DNA of 64,000 nucleotides from assembly GCF_014635985.1 (NCBI RefSeq), contig NZ_BMDT01000009.1:1-64000 (forward strand), written 5' to 3'. Made by a program: the position numbers and the translations under genes. The DNA is from Enterococcus alcedinis (lineage in GTDB: Bacteria; Bacillota; Bacilli; Lactobacillales; Enterococcaceae). The notes under the pieces are model-generated. The model saw nothing but the letters and a program-made list of their open reading frames with translations. It was not told the DNA's origin and did not search any database. Below are positions 53,404-62,345 of the stretch, in pieces; position 1 is the first letter of the stretch; every line of letters begins with the position of its first letter.

Positions 53404-54543
53404 ATGTCCTATTTTGATCACGCAGCAACAACACCAATTAACCCAGTCGTTCTAGAGGCGATGGTCTCAACAATGGAAGATGTTTACGGCAACCCTTCCA
53501 GCATTCATCAGTTCGGCCGTAAAGCGCATGAAAAACTAGAAGAAGCACGCCAATTGATTGCATCAACACTTCAAGTGCGAGCAAATGAAATTGTTTTTAC
53601 TAGTGGTGGTACAGAAGGCGATAATATGGCCATTATCGGAACGGCTAAAGCAAGACAAAGCGAAGGAAAGCATATCATTACAACCAATGTTGAGCACCCA
53701 GCAGTCCTTGCTTCGATGGCTTATTTAGAAAACGAAGGATTTGAAGTCACATACTTGCCGGTGGATTCGAATGGACAAATTAGTGTCGCACAAGTAGAAG
53801 CGGCACTACGAACGGATACGATCTTAGTCTCGATCATGTATGCCAATAATGAAACAGGTGTATTATTTCCAATCGCTGAAATTGGTACGCTATTAGCAAC
53901 TCATTCAGCCACCTTTCATACGGATGCGGTTCAAGTCTTTGGGAAAATAACACTGGAACCTAAAGCGTTAGGCATTGATTTACTTAGTATTTCAGCTCAT
54001 AAAATCAATGGACCAAAAGGTGTCGGCTTTTTGTATCAACGTGGAGGTGTTAAACTATCCCCATTATTACATGGCGGTGAGCAAGAAGAAAAACGCCGTG
54101 CAGGTACGGAAAACTTAGCTGGAATTGTCGGCTTATCCGTTGCTATACAACAATTGTCAGAGGAACAACAACGAATGAATTGGGAAAGATACCAAGGATT
54201 TAATCAATTACTATTCGAACGATTAAAAGATGCTGGAGTTGTGTTCGAAGTTAATGGTGGAAAAGCTGAAAGAATCCCACATATTATCAACTTACAGCTA
54301 AAAGGTATTGCTAGTAATTTATTGCTAATGCACTTGGATTTACAAGGCATGGCCATTTCAACAGGTTCAGCTTGTAGTGCAGGAAATGTTGAACCGTCAC
54401 ATGTTTTAGAAGCGATGCATGGAAAAGACAATCCAAGTATCCATCAATCGGTTCGGATTAGTTTTGGTTTAGGCAATACTCAAACAGAAGTTGAAAACTT
54501 GGCAGAGCAGTTAGTGGCGTTGACGCATCGATTGAAAAAATAA
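53404..54543 (+). CDS. Cysteine desulfurase, IscS/NifS type
   Basis: A 379-residue pyridoxal-phosphate enzyme that takes sulfur from cysteine. The PLP lysine is K200 (SAHKINGPKG), the catalytic loop cysteine C324 (GSACSAG). In Firmicutes this gene usually works with MnmA for the 2-thiouridine of tRNA, and mnmA lies downstream here, but with 6 kb of extra genes in between. AGGAGG precedes the ATG. Confidence 0.94.
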   Translation: MSYFDHAATTPINPVVLEAMVSTMEDVYGNPSSIHQFGRKAHEKLEEARQLIASTLQVRANEIVFTSGGTEGDNMAIIGTAKARQSEGKHIITTNVEHPAVLASMAYLENEGFEVTYLPVDSNGQISVAQVEAALRTDTILVSIMYANNETGVLFPIAEIGTLLATHSATFHTDAVQVFGKITLEPKALGIDLLSISAHKINGPKGVGFLYQRGGVKLSPLLHGGEQEEKRRAGTENLAGIVGLSVAIQQLSEEQQRMNWERYQGFNQLLFERLKDAGVVFEVNGGKAERIPHIINLQLKGIASNLLLMHLDLQGMAISTGSACSAGNVEPSHVLEAMHGKDNPSIHQSVRISFGLGNTQTEVENLAEQLVALTHRLKK

Positions 54544-54555
54544 GGGGTGCTGTGG

Positions 54556-54837
54556 ATGGAAGAGGTAAATTGGTTAGAAGTTGGTTTAAACAGTTCGAGT
54601 GATTTGAAAGTAATCATGAAAGGGTCTGTAGAATCAAACAAGACGAGCGATAAAATAGGTGTTGTTTCTTTGATTTATGTATCTTCAGACGTTGATAAAA
54701 TTAAAGACGTTTACAAGGAAGTCACAGAAAGCGATCCGAATGGTTACTACATGGTCTATGGTATCGATTTAGATGAGCGGCTTGATTTACTCGCGCATTA
54801 CCCTTCGATTGCGATTGAACGCTCGGATTTAGATTAA
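54556..54837 (+). CDS. Small acidic protein of unknown family
   Basis: A 93-residue soluble protein between the cysteine desulfurase and DUF1831 genes. It starts 12 bases after the desulfurase stop with AGGGGTG as a ribosome site, so it is probably in the same operon. I cannot assign a family with confidence; it could be DUF4809-like. It has no membrane helix or obvious motif. Confidence 0.7.
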   Translation: MEEVNWLEVGLNSSSDLKVIMKGSVESNKTSDKIGVVSLIYVSSDVDKIKDVYKEVTESDPNGYYMVYGIDLDERLDLLAHYPSIAIERSDLD

Positions 54838-54914
54838 GTTTTTAGTCGAAAGAGACTAGTATTCAGTATCATAAACTCTTATAATTAAAGTAAGAAATTA
54901 GATGAGGTGAAGAA

Positions 54915-55259
54915 ATGGCATTTGAAAAACAAGCAACAATTTTAGGTTCGGATGTATATTATCGAATTGCACCAGAAGCAAAACGTTACACATTACGTGA
55001 CAATGGATTTATCGAAACAAACGGTAAAAACTTCCAATTGATTCGTTCACTCGAAGCGACTCCTCAAAGTAAGGAAGGCTTCAAATTAAAAATTACGGTT
55101 GATAATGATATCAAGACATTAAAAATGTCTATCACAACAGCGAACGGTTTAAAAGCAGTTAATTTATTTAAAGGAACACAACACGAAATGTTACAAGAGA
55201 AATTTTATTTCTTAATGGACGGCTTTATCAGCCGAGGCTTATTTGAAAAAGTAGAATAA
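54915..55259 (+). CDS. DUF1831 family protein
   Basis: A 114-residue protein (start MAFEKQATILG, then YRIAPEAKRYTLRDNGF). The family is tightly linked to cysteine desulfurase and mnmA in Lactobacillales and is assumed to help in sulfur or amino-acid metabolism. GAGGTGAAG precedes the ATG. A terminator follows immediately, which ends the conserved block before the inserted island. Confidence 0.88.
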   Translation: MAFEKQATILGSDVYYRIAPEAKRYTLRDNGFIETNGKNFQLIRSLEATPQSKEGFKLKITVDNDIKTLKMSITTANGLKAVNLFKGTQHEMLQEKFYFLMDGFISRGLFEKVE

Positions 55260-55266
55260 ACAATTG

Positions 55267-55311
55267 AAAACTTGAGACAGTTAGAAGCGATTCTGTGTTT
55301 CAAGTTTTTTT
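55267..55311 (+). terminator. Terminator after DUF1831
   Basis: Stem AAAACTTGA, G, ACAG paired with CTGT, G, TTTCAAGTTTT; T-run. The sequence ACAGTTAGA (55277-55285) inside it resembles a LytTR half-site. Confidence 0.85.
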
Positions 55312-55329
55312 GTATATAAGGAGTTTACG

Positions 55330-56025
55330 ATGGTTTATAAAATTGGTATTTGCGATGACCAAGCGATTGATCGAGAATACATTCAAACATTGGTACGAGA
55401 ATGGGCAAAACAAGAGCTTCAGGATATTCACATTGAGAAGTATTCATCTGGAGAAGCATTGTTGTTTGCTTATGAGACTACGTATTTCGATTTATTATTA
55501 TTAGACATTGAAATGAAACAAATTGATGGTGTGACATTGGCTAAAAGAATTAGACAACAAAATGAGACCGTTCCCATTGTTTTTATTTCTGGTTATAGCG
55601 ATTATTTAGCTCAAGGATACGACGTTGCGGCTTTGCATTATTTATTAAAGCCTGTCAAAGTAGAAAAATTATATGAAGTGTTAAACCGTGGAATTTTACA
55701 GCTACGAGAGGAAGAAAAAATAATTGTGATTGAAAGTGGGTGTGTAACACACTCTATTCCTTTAAAACAATTACGTTACATTGAAGTTCAAGGTAATTAT
55801 GCAACGTTAAATGGAGAAAAAAAGTTTCGAATTAAGAGGACGCTAAAAGAAATTGAACAATCATTAGATGAAACTTTTTTTAAAATCCATCGCTCATATG
55901 TTGTCCAATTACTTTGGATTCAAAAGGCAACACGAAAAGAAGTTATTTTAAAAGATGGTACGGTATTACCATTGGCACGTGGAAAATATGATGAATTGAA
56001 TCAGCAAATGATTCGATTGCTGTAA
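55330..56025 (+). CDS. LytTR-family response regulator
   Basis: A 231-residue regulator. The receiver domain has D9/D10, phospho-acceptor D59 and the conserved KPV lysine near residue 107; the LytTR DNA-binding domain spans about 130-230 (YIEVQGNYATLNGEKKF, RIKRTLKEIEQ, FKIHRSYVV). It belongs to the AgrA/ComE/VirR group that controls peptide and bacteriocin loci. AAGGAG lies before the ATG. It is followed within ten bases by a GHKL kinase gene. This begins the island between DUF1831 and mnmA. Confidence 0.92.
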   Translation: MVYKIGICDDQAIDREYIQTLVREWAKQELQDIHIEKYSSGEALLFAYETTYFDLLLLDIEMKQIDGVTLAKRIRQQNETVPIVFISGYSDYLAQGYDVAALHYLLKPVKVEKLYEVLNRGILQLREEEKIIVIESGCVTHSIPLKQLRYIEVQGNYATLNGEKKFRIKRTLKEIEQSLDETFFKIHRSYVVQLLWIQKATRKEVILKDGTVLPLARGKYDELNQQMIRLL

Positions 56026-56034
56026 GGAGAAAAA

Positions 56035-56712
56035 ATGATTTTTAAAAACAGAGCTAAACAGCAACTTGAAATTTACCAAGCAGAGTTATTAGAGACGCAT
56101 TATGCAGAAGTTGAAAATATGTATCAACAAATGCGTGGTTGGCGACACGATTATCGAAATCATATTCAGGGGATGAAAGCTTATGTTGCTATGGGAGATT
56201 TAACCAGATTGGACCGTTACTTGACTGAATTAGATGAGAATTTATCAAAGGTCGAACTGACTCTTAAAACAGGAAATAAAATGGCAGATGCTATTTTAAA
56301 CAGTAAAATTTCTTTAGCAAAATCAAAAAATATTCAAGTAATAGCCGATGCTAATATCCCTTTTACGCTATCGATTTCTGAAATTGATTTTTGTGTACTC
56401 TTGGGCAATTTATTTGATAATGCAATTGAAGCGAGTCTTGCTTTGGAAGAAAATGAACGTTTGATTCGGCTATACATGGAGTTAAAAGGAACACAACTTT
56501 ATCTTTCTTTTACGAATTTTACAGCGTTGAAAAAACAATCAAAATGGCGAGGACGTTTTAAAACAACTAAGGGAGAGAATCGTGGATTAGGTTTGGTACA
56601 AATAGAACAAGTCGTCAAAAAGTTGGAAGGATATATTCATTCGAATAGTGAGGATGGCGCGTTTACAACAGAAATCCTTTTACCTCAAGAAGTGAACCAT
56701 TCAGCCCCTTAA
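56035..56712 (+). CDS. GHKL histidine kinase lacking a membrane sensor domain
   Basis: A 225-residue kinase of the AgrC/ComD (HPK10) type. The phospho-acceptor is H38 in WRHDYRNHIQ, the N-box is NLFDNAIEAS and the G-box GLGLVQIEQV. Only about 35 residues precede the histidine, with no membrane helix; relatives have five to seven helices here. The start is ten bases after the regulator stop with AAGGAG, so this is the encoded form and not a fragment of a longer gene. The stop codon lies inside a terminator stem. It might be activated through the ABC proteins. Confidence 0.88.
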   Translation: MIFKNRAKQQLEIYQAELLETHYAEVENMYQQMRGWRHDYRNHIQGMKAYVAMGDLTRLDRYLTELDENLSKVELTLKTGNKMADAILNSKISLAKSKNIQVIADANIPFTLSISEIDFCVLLGNLFDNAIEASLALEENERLIRLYMELKGTQLYLSFTNFTALKKQSKWRGRFKTTKGENRGLGLVQIEQVVKKLEGYIHSNSEDGAFTTEILLPQEVNHSAP

Positions 56713-56755
56713 ATGCGCAAGTTATCCCTGAAAGCACATTTAAAGGGTCTTTTTT
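56706..56755 (+). terminator. Terminator overlapping the kinase stop codon
   Basis: Stem CCCTTAAATG/CATTTAAAGGG with TCTTTTTT. It separates the two-component genes from the ABC genes, so the latter need read-through or their own promoter. Confidence 0.8.
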
Positions 56756-56783
56756 GTTAATTTGTATATGAGGTGAAGGAGAG

Positions 56784-58622
56784 ATGATGGAAAAAAATAT
56801 GAAAAAATCTCATTACACAATGAGAGAAAATAGTTTGTACATGTTTCAATTGGCATGGAAATATCAAAGAGCAGTCATTTTTATCATGGTAGGTATGGCC
56901 TGTCTAACAGTAGCGATTCGTTTGTTGGAATTATTAATAACTCCTATATTATTGCAACAAATTGAAGTACGAGGTTCATTACTGAATGTAATTAATTGGT
57001 TATTATTTTTTGTAGTCAGCTTAATTGTCTGTAAAGGATTGTTGGCATATTTAACAGCGAATACGACATTAGGGCGCTTAGGATTACGTCTACAATTAAT
57101 TGCCCAAGAGTCGAAAAAAATACAACAGACATCTTATCCAAATATTGAAGACTCACGATTTTTAGAAAAGTATGCGACTGCGATGCGTTCGACAATGTCT
57201 AATGGATCAGCAACTGAAGCAATTTGGGAGACGTTCTCAAAAATTATTCAAAGTATTTTGGGATTTGTGATTTATCTTTTACTATTAAGTAATTTGAATC
57301 TATTTTTAGCGCTGATTGTCATTATCACAAGTTCTCTCAGTTACTTATTTCATCAAAAAATGAATCGCAAAGCACAGGAATATCGTGAAAGCGAAGAGGA
57401 AATAAATAAAGAGTTATATTATATTCAACAAAGAGGCGAAGATTTAGCTTTTGCAAAAGATATACGCTTATTCAGTATGGCGGCATGGTTGAAAGAAATG
57501 TATCAAAAAGCTCTGTTAAACTATCAAGAGCTTGTAAGTAAAAAAGAAAAACATTATTCACAAGCAAATTTATTAGATGTGGGGTTGAATCTCTTAAGGA
57601 ATAGTATCTCCTATAGTTACTTAGTCTACTTAAGTATCCTGAATGAGTGGCTTGTTTCAGAATTTTTACTCTATTTCATGGCAATTAGCGGATTTAGTCA
57701 ATGGATACAAATGATACTAACAGGATTTTCAAAATTACATCAAGAGAGTCTAGATATCTCTCATTTAAGAAATTTTCTTGAATATGATGAGCCCTTTTTA
57801 TTCGAAGATGGTAGAGAGATAGTGCCCGATAATCATCAAGAGTATGAGATTTGCCTGAACGATGTTTCTTTTACTTATCCAGGAGCAAAAACTCCAACTT
57901 TTGAAGGCTTAAATCTATGCTTTCGTTCGGGGGAGAGTGTAGCAATTGTTGGATTAAATGGAGCAGGAAAGACGACCTTGGTAAAATTAATTTGTGGTTT
58001 TCTTGATCCAACAAGTGGTGAGGTACGATTAAATGGCATCAATATTAAAGAGTTTAATCGTCGCGATTACTATCGCCATTTTAGTGCTGTTTTTCAAAAC
58101 TTCTCGATTTTAGAAACAACAATCTTAGAAAATATAACACAGGATATAAATAAAATAAACGCATCAAAAGTAACAGAGTGTATCAAAAAAGCCGGATTAG
58201 AGGAAGTGATTGCTAAGCTTCCTCAAGGAATTGAAACACATTTAGGAAAACTAGTTTATGAAGATGGAATTGAATTGTCTGGTGGGCAATTGCAACGACT
58301 AATGTTGGCTAGAGCACTTTATAAAGATTCCCCGATGTTAATTCTAGATGAACCGACAGCAGCCCTTGATCCAATTGCTGAAAATGACATTTATCAAAAA
58401 TACCATGAATTAATTGAGAATCGGTTATCTATTTTTATCTCTCATCGTTTAGCTTCAACACGTTTTTGTCATCGAATTATTTATTTAGAACAAGGAAAAG
58501 TAATCGAAGAAGGAAATCATGAAGAATTATTAATAGCGAATGGTCAATATAAGGCATTGTTTGATGTACAACGAAAATACTACCAAGAGGAGGTTGAGTT
58601 TGATGGATACAACACAATCTAA
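56784..58622 (+). CDS. ABC exporter, permease-ATPase fusion, subunit 1
   Basis: A 612-residue type IV half-transporter: six helices at about 28-320 and an ATPase with Walker A GLNGAGKTT, signature LSGGQLQR, Walker B LILDEPTAALDP and ISHRLAS. The permease part lacks the peptidase domain of PCAT bacteriocin exporters. GAGGTGAAGGAG precedes the ATG. It overlaps the next gene by 20 bases and has a close similarity in its ATPase to that partner, so the two form a heterodimer or a related pair. Substrate unknown. Confidence 0.88.
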   Translation: MMEKNMKKSHYTMRENSLYMFQLAWKYQRAVIFIMVGMACLTVAIRLLELLITPILLQQIEVRGSLLNVINWLLFFVVSLIVCKGLLAYLTANTTLGRLGLRLQLIAQESKKIQQTSYPNIEDSRFLEKYATAMRSTMSNGSATEAIWETFSKIIQSILGFVIYLLLLSNLNLFLALIVIITSSLSYLFHQKMNRKAQEYRESEEEINKELYYIQQRGEDLAFAKDIRLFSMAAWLKEMYQKALLNYQELVSKKEKHYSQANLLDVGLNLLRNSISYSYLVYLSILNEWLVSEFLLYFMAISGFSQWIQMILTGFSKLHQESLDISHLRNFLEYDEPFLFEDGREIVPDNHQEYEICLNDVSFTYPGAKTPTFEGLNLCFRSGESVAIVGLNGAGKTTLVKLICGFLDPTSGEVRLNGINIKEFNRRDYYRHFSAVFQNFSILETTILENITQDINKINASKVTECIKKAGLEEVIAKLPQGIETHLGKLVYEDGIELSGGQLQRLMLARALYKDSPMLILDEPTAALDPIAENDIYQKYHELIENRLSIFISHRLASTRFCHRIIYLEQGKVIEEGNHEELLIANGQYKALFDVQRKYYQEEVEFDGYNTI

Positions 58623-60474
58623 AATCTCTCTTAAAAAAAGTTGGCAATTACATCAGCGAGGAATGAAGCTTTGGTATCAAAGAGAACCGAAGTTGATTAT
58701 CTACCTATTCTTGGAATCACTACTTATCGTTGCAATGCCTTACGTATTAATTTATTTTAGTGCAAAAATATTAAATGAATTGGGAAATCAAAGACGAGTC
58801 GAAGAATTAGTAAAATGGATTGTATGGACATTAGTCGTTGAGAGCGTCCTGGGCATCTTAAAAGAAGTCGTCCGTTACCAAAAAATGAAATATCAGGGGA
58901 TGAGTTCTTTATTGAATTCAGAATTTTATGTTGATAAAATGTTAACGATGGATTATCAAAAATTTGCAACAAGTCATATTCATGATTTACGAACTCAGAT
59001 CAAAGAAAGTGAGAATTGGACGGGTGTTGGTTTATTAAGGGTTTTAAAAATTACTGAGGAGATATTCCAATCAATCTTGGGGATATTAGGTGGCGTGTTA
59101 TTAACTTTTAGCTTATTCACTTCAGTGGTTACTACGACTTCCGATGAGCTCATTTGGTTAAATCACCCATTATTAGTGGCTATTTTATTTATCTTATCTA
59201 TTCTTGGAACGATGTTGCCTCCTTTTTTTATGAATAAGAGTGGCGAATATTGGATTCGGCTAGCATCAGAAAGTAGGGATGGTAATCGCTTTGGTATGTT
59301 TTTTAGTTACTATATGAATCAGAGTGATAGAGGACTTGATGTTCGAATGTATGAGCAAGATAAAATAACGGAACAATACATACTCGAACATAATGTTTAC
59401 CAAGATCGTAACTCCTTATTTGCTCAATACTCTCGAGGAGGTATTGGTATCTTTCGAAGTTTGGCCGCGATAAGTTCTGTTATTTTTAGTGGTTTTGTGT
59501 ATTTATATGTTTGTTTGAAGGCTTGGGGCGGTGCTTTTGGAGTAGGTTCTGTGACACAATATATCGGAGCAATCTTATCACTAGCAAATCATGTTTCAAA
59601 ATTTGTTGAGGCTATCGGAAGCACGCAAACAAATGCTGAATTTTTACAAGTAAACTTTGAATTATTAGATCAACCAAATGAATTATATCAAGGAACTCTC
59701 ACAACGGAAAAGCGCTCTGATCGAAATTACTCAATTGAATTTTGTAACGTCTCTTTTAAGTATCCTGATTCGGATACGTTTGTTTTAAAAAATATTTCCT
59801 TGAAATTTGAAATTGGAAAAAGAATTGCTATTGTTGGTGAAAACGGCTCTGGAAAAACAACATTTATTAAACTATTGTGCCGATTATACGATCCAACAGA
59901 AGGGGAAATCCGATTAAATGGGATTGATATTCGGAAATATAATTATACTGATTATCTGAATCTTTTTTCTGTAGTATTTCAAGACTTCAAGTTACTATCG
60001 TTGACGATTGGTGAAAATGTAGCAGCGAATCGCGAATATGAAGAAGAAAAAGTAAAGCTTGCATTGGATGAGTCAGGTTTTTCAGAGCGATTAGATCACA
60101 GTCCAGAGGGGCTTAAAAGTTATTTATATAAAGATTTTAATCCCGCTGGTATCGAGATTTCAGGTGGCGAAGCTCAAAAAATTGCGATTGCTAGAGCGTT
60201 GTATAAAGATGCCCCATTTATGATTTTAGACGAGCCAACTGCCTCACTTGATCCTATTGCAGAAGAAGAGATTTATCAAAAATTCAATCAAATTGTATCC
60301 GACAAGACGGCTGTTTATATTTCTCATCGCTTATCCAGTTGTCGTTTCTGTGATGAAATTTTAGTTTTTGACAAAGGCGAAATTATCCAGCGAGGGCATC
60401 ATAATGAACTGGTCAATCAGTCAAAAGAAAAATATTCAGAACTTTGGACAGCGCAAGCTCAATATTATCAATAA
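58603..60474 (+). CDS. ABC exporter, permease-ATPase fusion, subunit 2
   Basis: A 623-residue half-transporter with six helices at about 35-330 and an ATPase with Walker A GENGSGKTT, signature ISGGEAQK (variant) and Walker B MILDEPTASLDP. The start at ATG 58603 follows GAGGAGG; the longer in-frame ORF is embedded in the preceding gene. The sequence C-terminal to Walker B (EEEIYQKF, ISHRLSSCRFC) closely parallels subunit 1. No processing protease, maturation enzyme or small peptide gene was found beside it. Confidence 0.88.
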   Translation: MDTTQSKISLKKSWQLHQRGMKLWYQREPKLIIYLFLESLLIVAMPYVLIYFSAKILNELGNQRRVEELVKWIVWTLVVESVLGILKEVVRYQKMKYQGMSSLLNSEFYVDKMLTMDYQKFATSHIHDLRTQIKESENWTGVGLLRVLKITEEIFQSILGILGGVLLTFSLFTSVVTTTSDELIWLNHPLLVAILFILSILGTMLPPFFMNKSGEYWIRLASESRDGNRFGMFFSYYMNQSDRGLDVRMYEQDKITEQYILEHNVYQDRNSLFAQYSRGGIGIFRSLAAISSVIFSGFVYLYVCLKAWGGAFGVGSVTQYIGAILSLANHVSKFVEAIGSTQTNAEFLQVNFELLDQPNELYQGTLTTEKRSDRNYSIEFCNVSFKYPDSDTFVLKNISLKFEIGKRIAIVGENGSGKTTFIKLLCRLYDPTEGEIRLNGIDIRKYNYTDYLNLFSVVFQDFKLLSLTIGENVAANREYEEEKVKLALDESGFSERLDHSPEGLKSYLYKDFNPAGIEISGGEAQKIAIARALYKDAPFMILDEPTASLDPIAEEEIYQKFNQIVSDKTAVYISHRLSSCRFCDEILVFDKGEIIQRGHHNELVNQSKEKYSELWTAQAQYYQ

Positions 60475-60544
60475 ATAATTTTTTATAAAAAAATACGATT
60501 CTCGTGAAATTTTCATGATTCTCTTGTATAATGGCAAGTACTGA

Positions 60545-61726
<1,182 letters not shown>

Positions 61727-61745
61727 TCGTTAGCAAAAATAGCTG

Positions 61746-61790
61746 AACACTCGAACAATCGGTAAGAATCGATTGTTCGAGTGTTTTTTT
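61746..61790 (+). terminator. Terminator after mnmA
   Basis: Stem AACACTCGAACAATCG/CGATTGTTCGAGTGTT with T-run. Confidence 0.92.
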
Positions 61791-61884
61791 GTTTAACCCT
61801 TTTCTTCACAAGCAAATTAATTGAATCAAAACAAAAAAATGATTAAGATGACGTTAATTAAGAAAAAGCGTGAGGTGAAGAAGG

Positions 61885-62250
61885 ATGTATCAAGTTCTAA
61901 CGATGTATGGAGAAAATGAACCTTGGTGGTTTTTTGATGACTGGCAAGAATCCGTTCGTGAAATCCAGCAATTTAGTACTTTTGAGGACGCGCAAGCTGC
62001 CTATCGAAAACAATGGGAGACGCTACGCGCAAAATATGAACATGTTCATATTAAACCGAATTTCTTAACCGCTTTTTGGAATGATGGCGAGGAATACTGG
62101 TGTGAAGATTGTGTCGAAGGATTGCAATTATTTTTAGGTTTAGCTTTATTAAAAGATAACAAAGCTTTGACTGTAGAAGTGGACCGCGCCTTTTATGAAG
62201 GCATTAGTGAAAAAGAAAAAGAGAAAGTTTGTGTTCGTAAACAAGCTTAA
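61885..62250 (+). CDS. DUF1033 family protein
   Basis: A 121-residue protein with the family's aromatic-rich N-terminus (MYGENEPWWFFDDWQ) and FWNDGEEYWCEDC. Found in many Lactobacillales near mnmA or topB; function unknown. GAGGTGAAG precedes the ATG. Confidence 0.88.
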   Translation: MYQVLTMYGENEPWWFFDDWQESVREIQQFSTFEDAQAAYRKQWETLRAKYEHVHIKPNFLTAFWNDGEEYWCEDCVEGLQLFLGLALLKDNKALTVEVDRAFYEGISEKEKEKVCVRKQA

Positions 62251-62262
62251 TTGAAAATGATT

Positions 62263-62290
62263 TTGACGAATAGAAACTGTTGCTTATAAT
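62263..62290 (+). promoter_or_regulatory. topB promoter with flanking inverted repeat
   Basis: TTGACG (62263-62268), 16-base spacer and TATAAT (62285-62290). An 8-bp inverted repeat AAACTGTT/AACAGTTT (62275-62282, 62300-62307) flanks the -10 box and start site, so it may be an operator or a 5' hairpin. Confidence 0.65.
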
Positions 62291-62345
62291 AGAATAAGTA
62301 ACAGTTTTTCATTTGGATAAAAACTGCCTCAATAAAGGAGAATAT

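Noticed and set aside
55330-60474. Bacteriocin or lantibiotic gene cluster with a precursor peptide
   Set aside because: No short ORF with a good ribosome site and leader-like sequence was found in the gaps, and no protease or modification enzyme is present.
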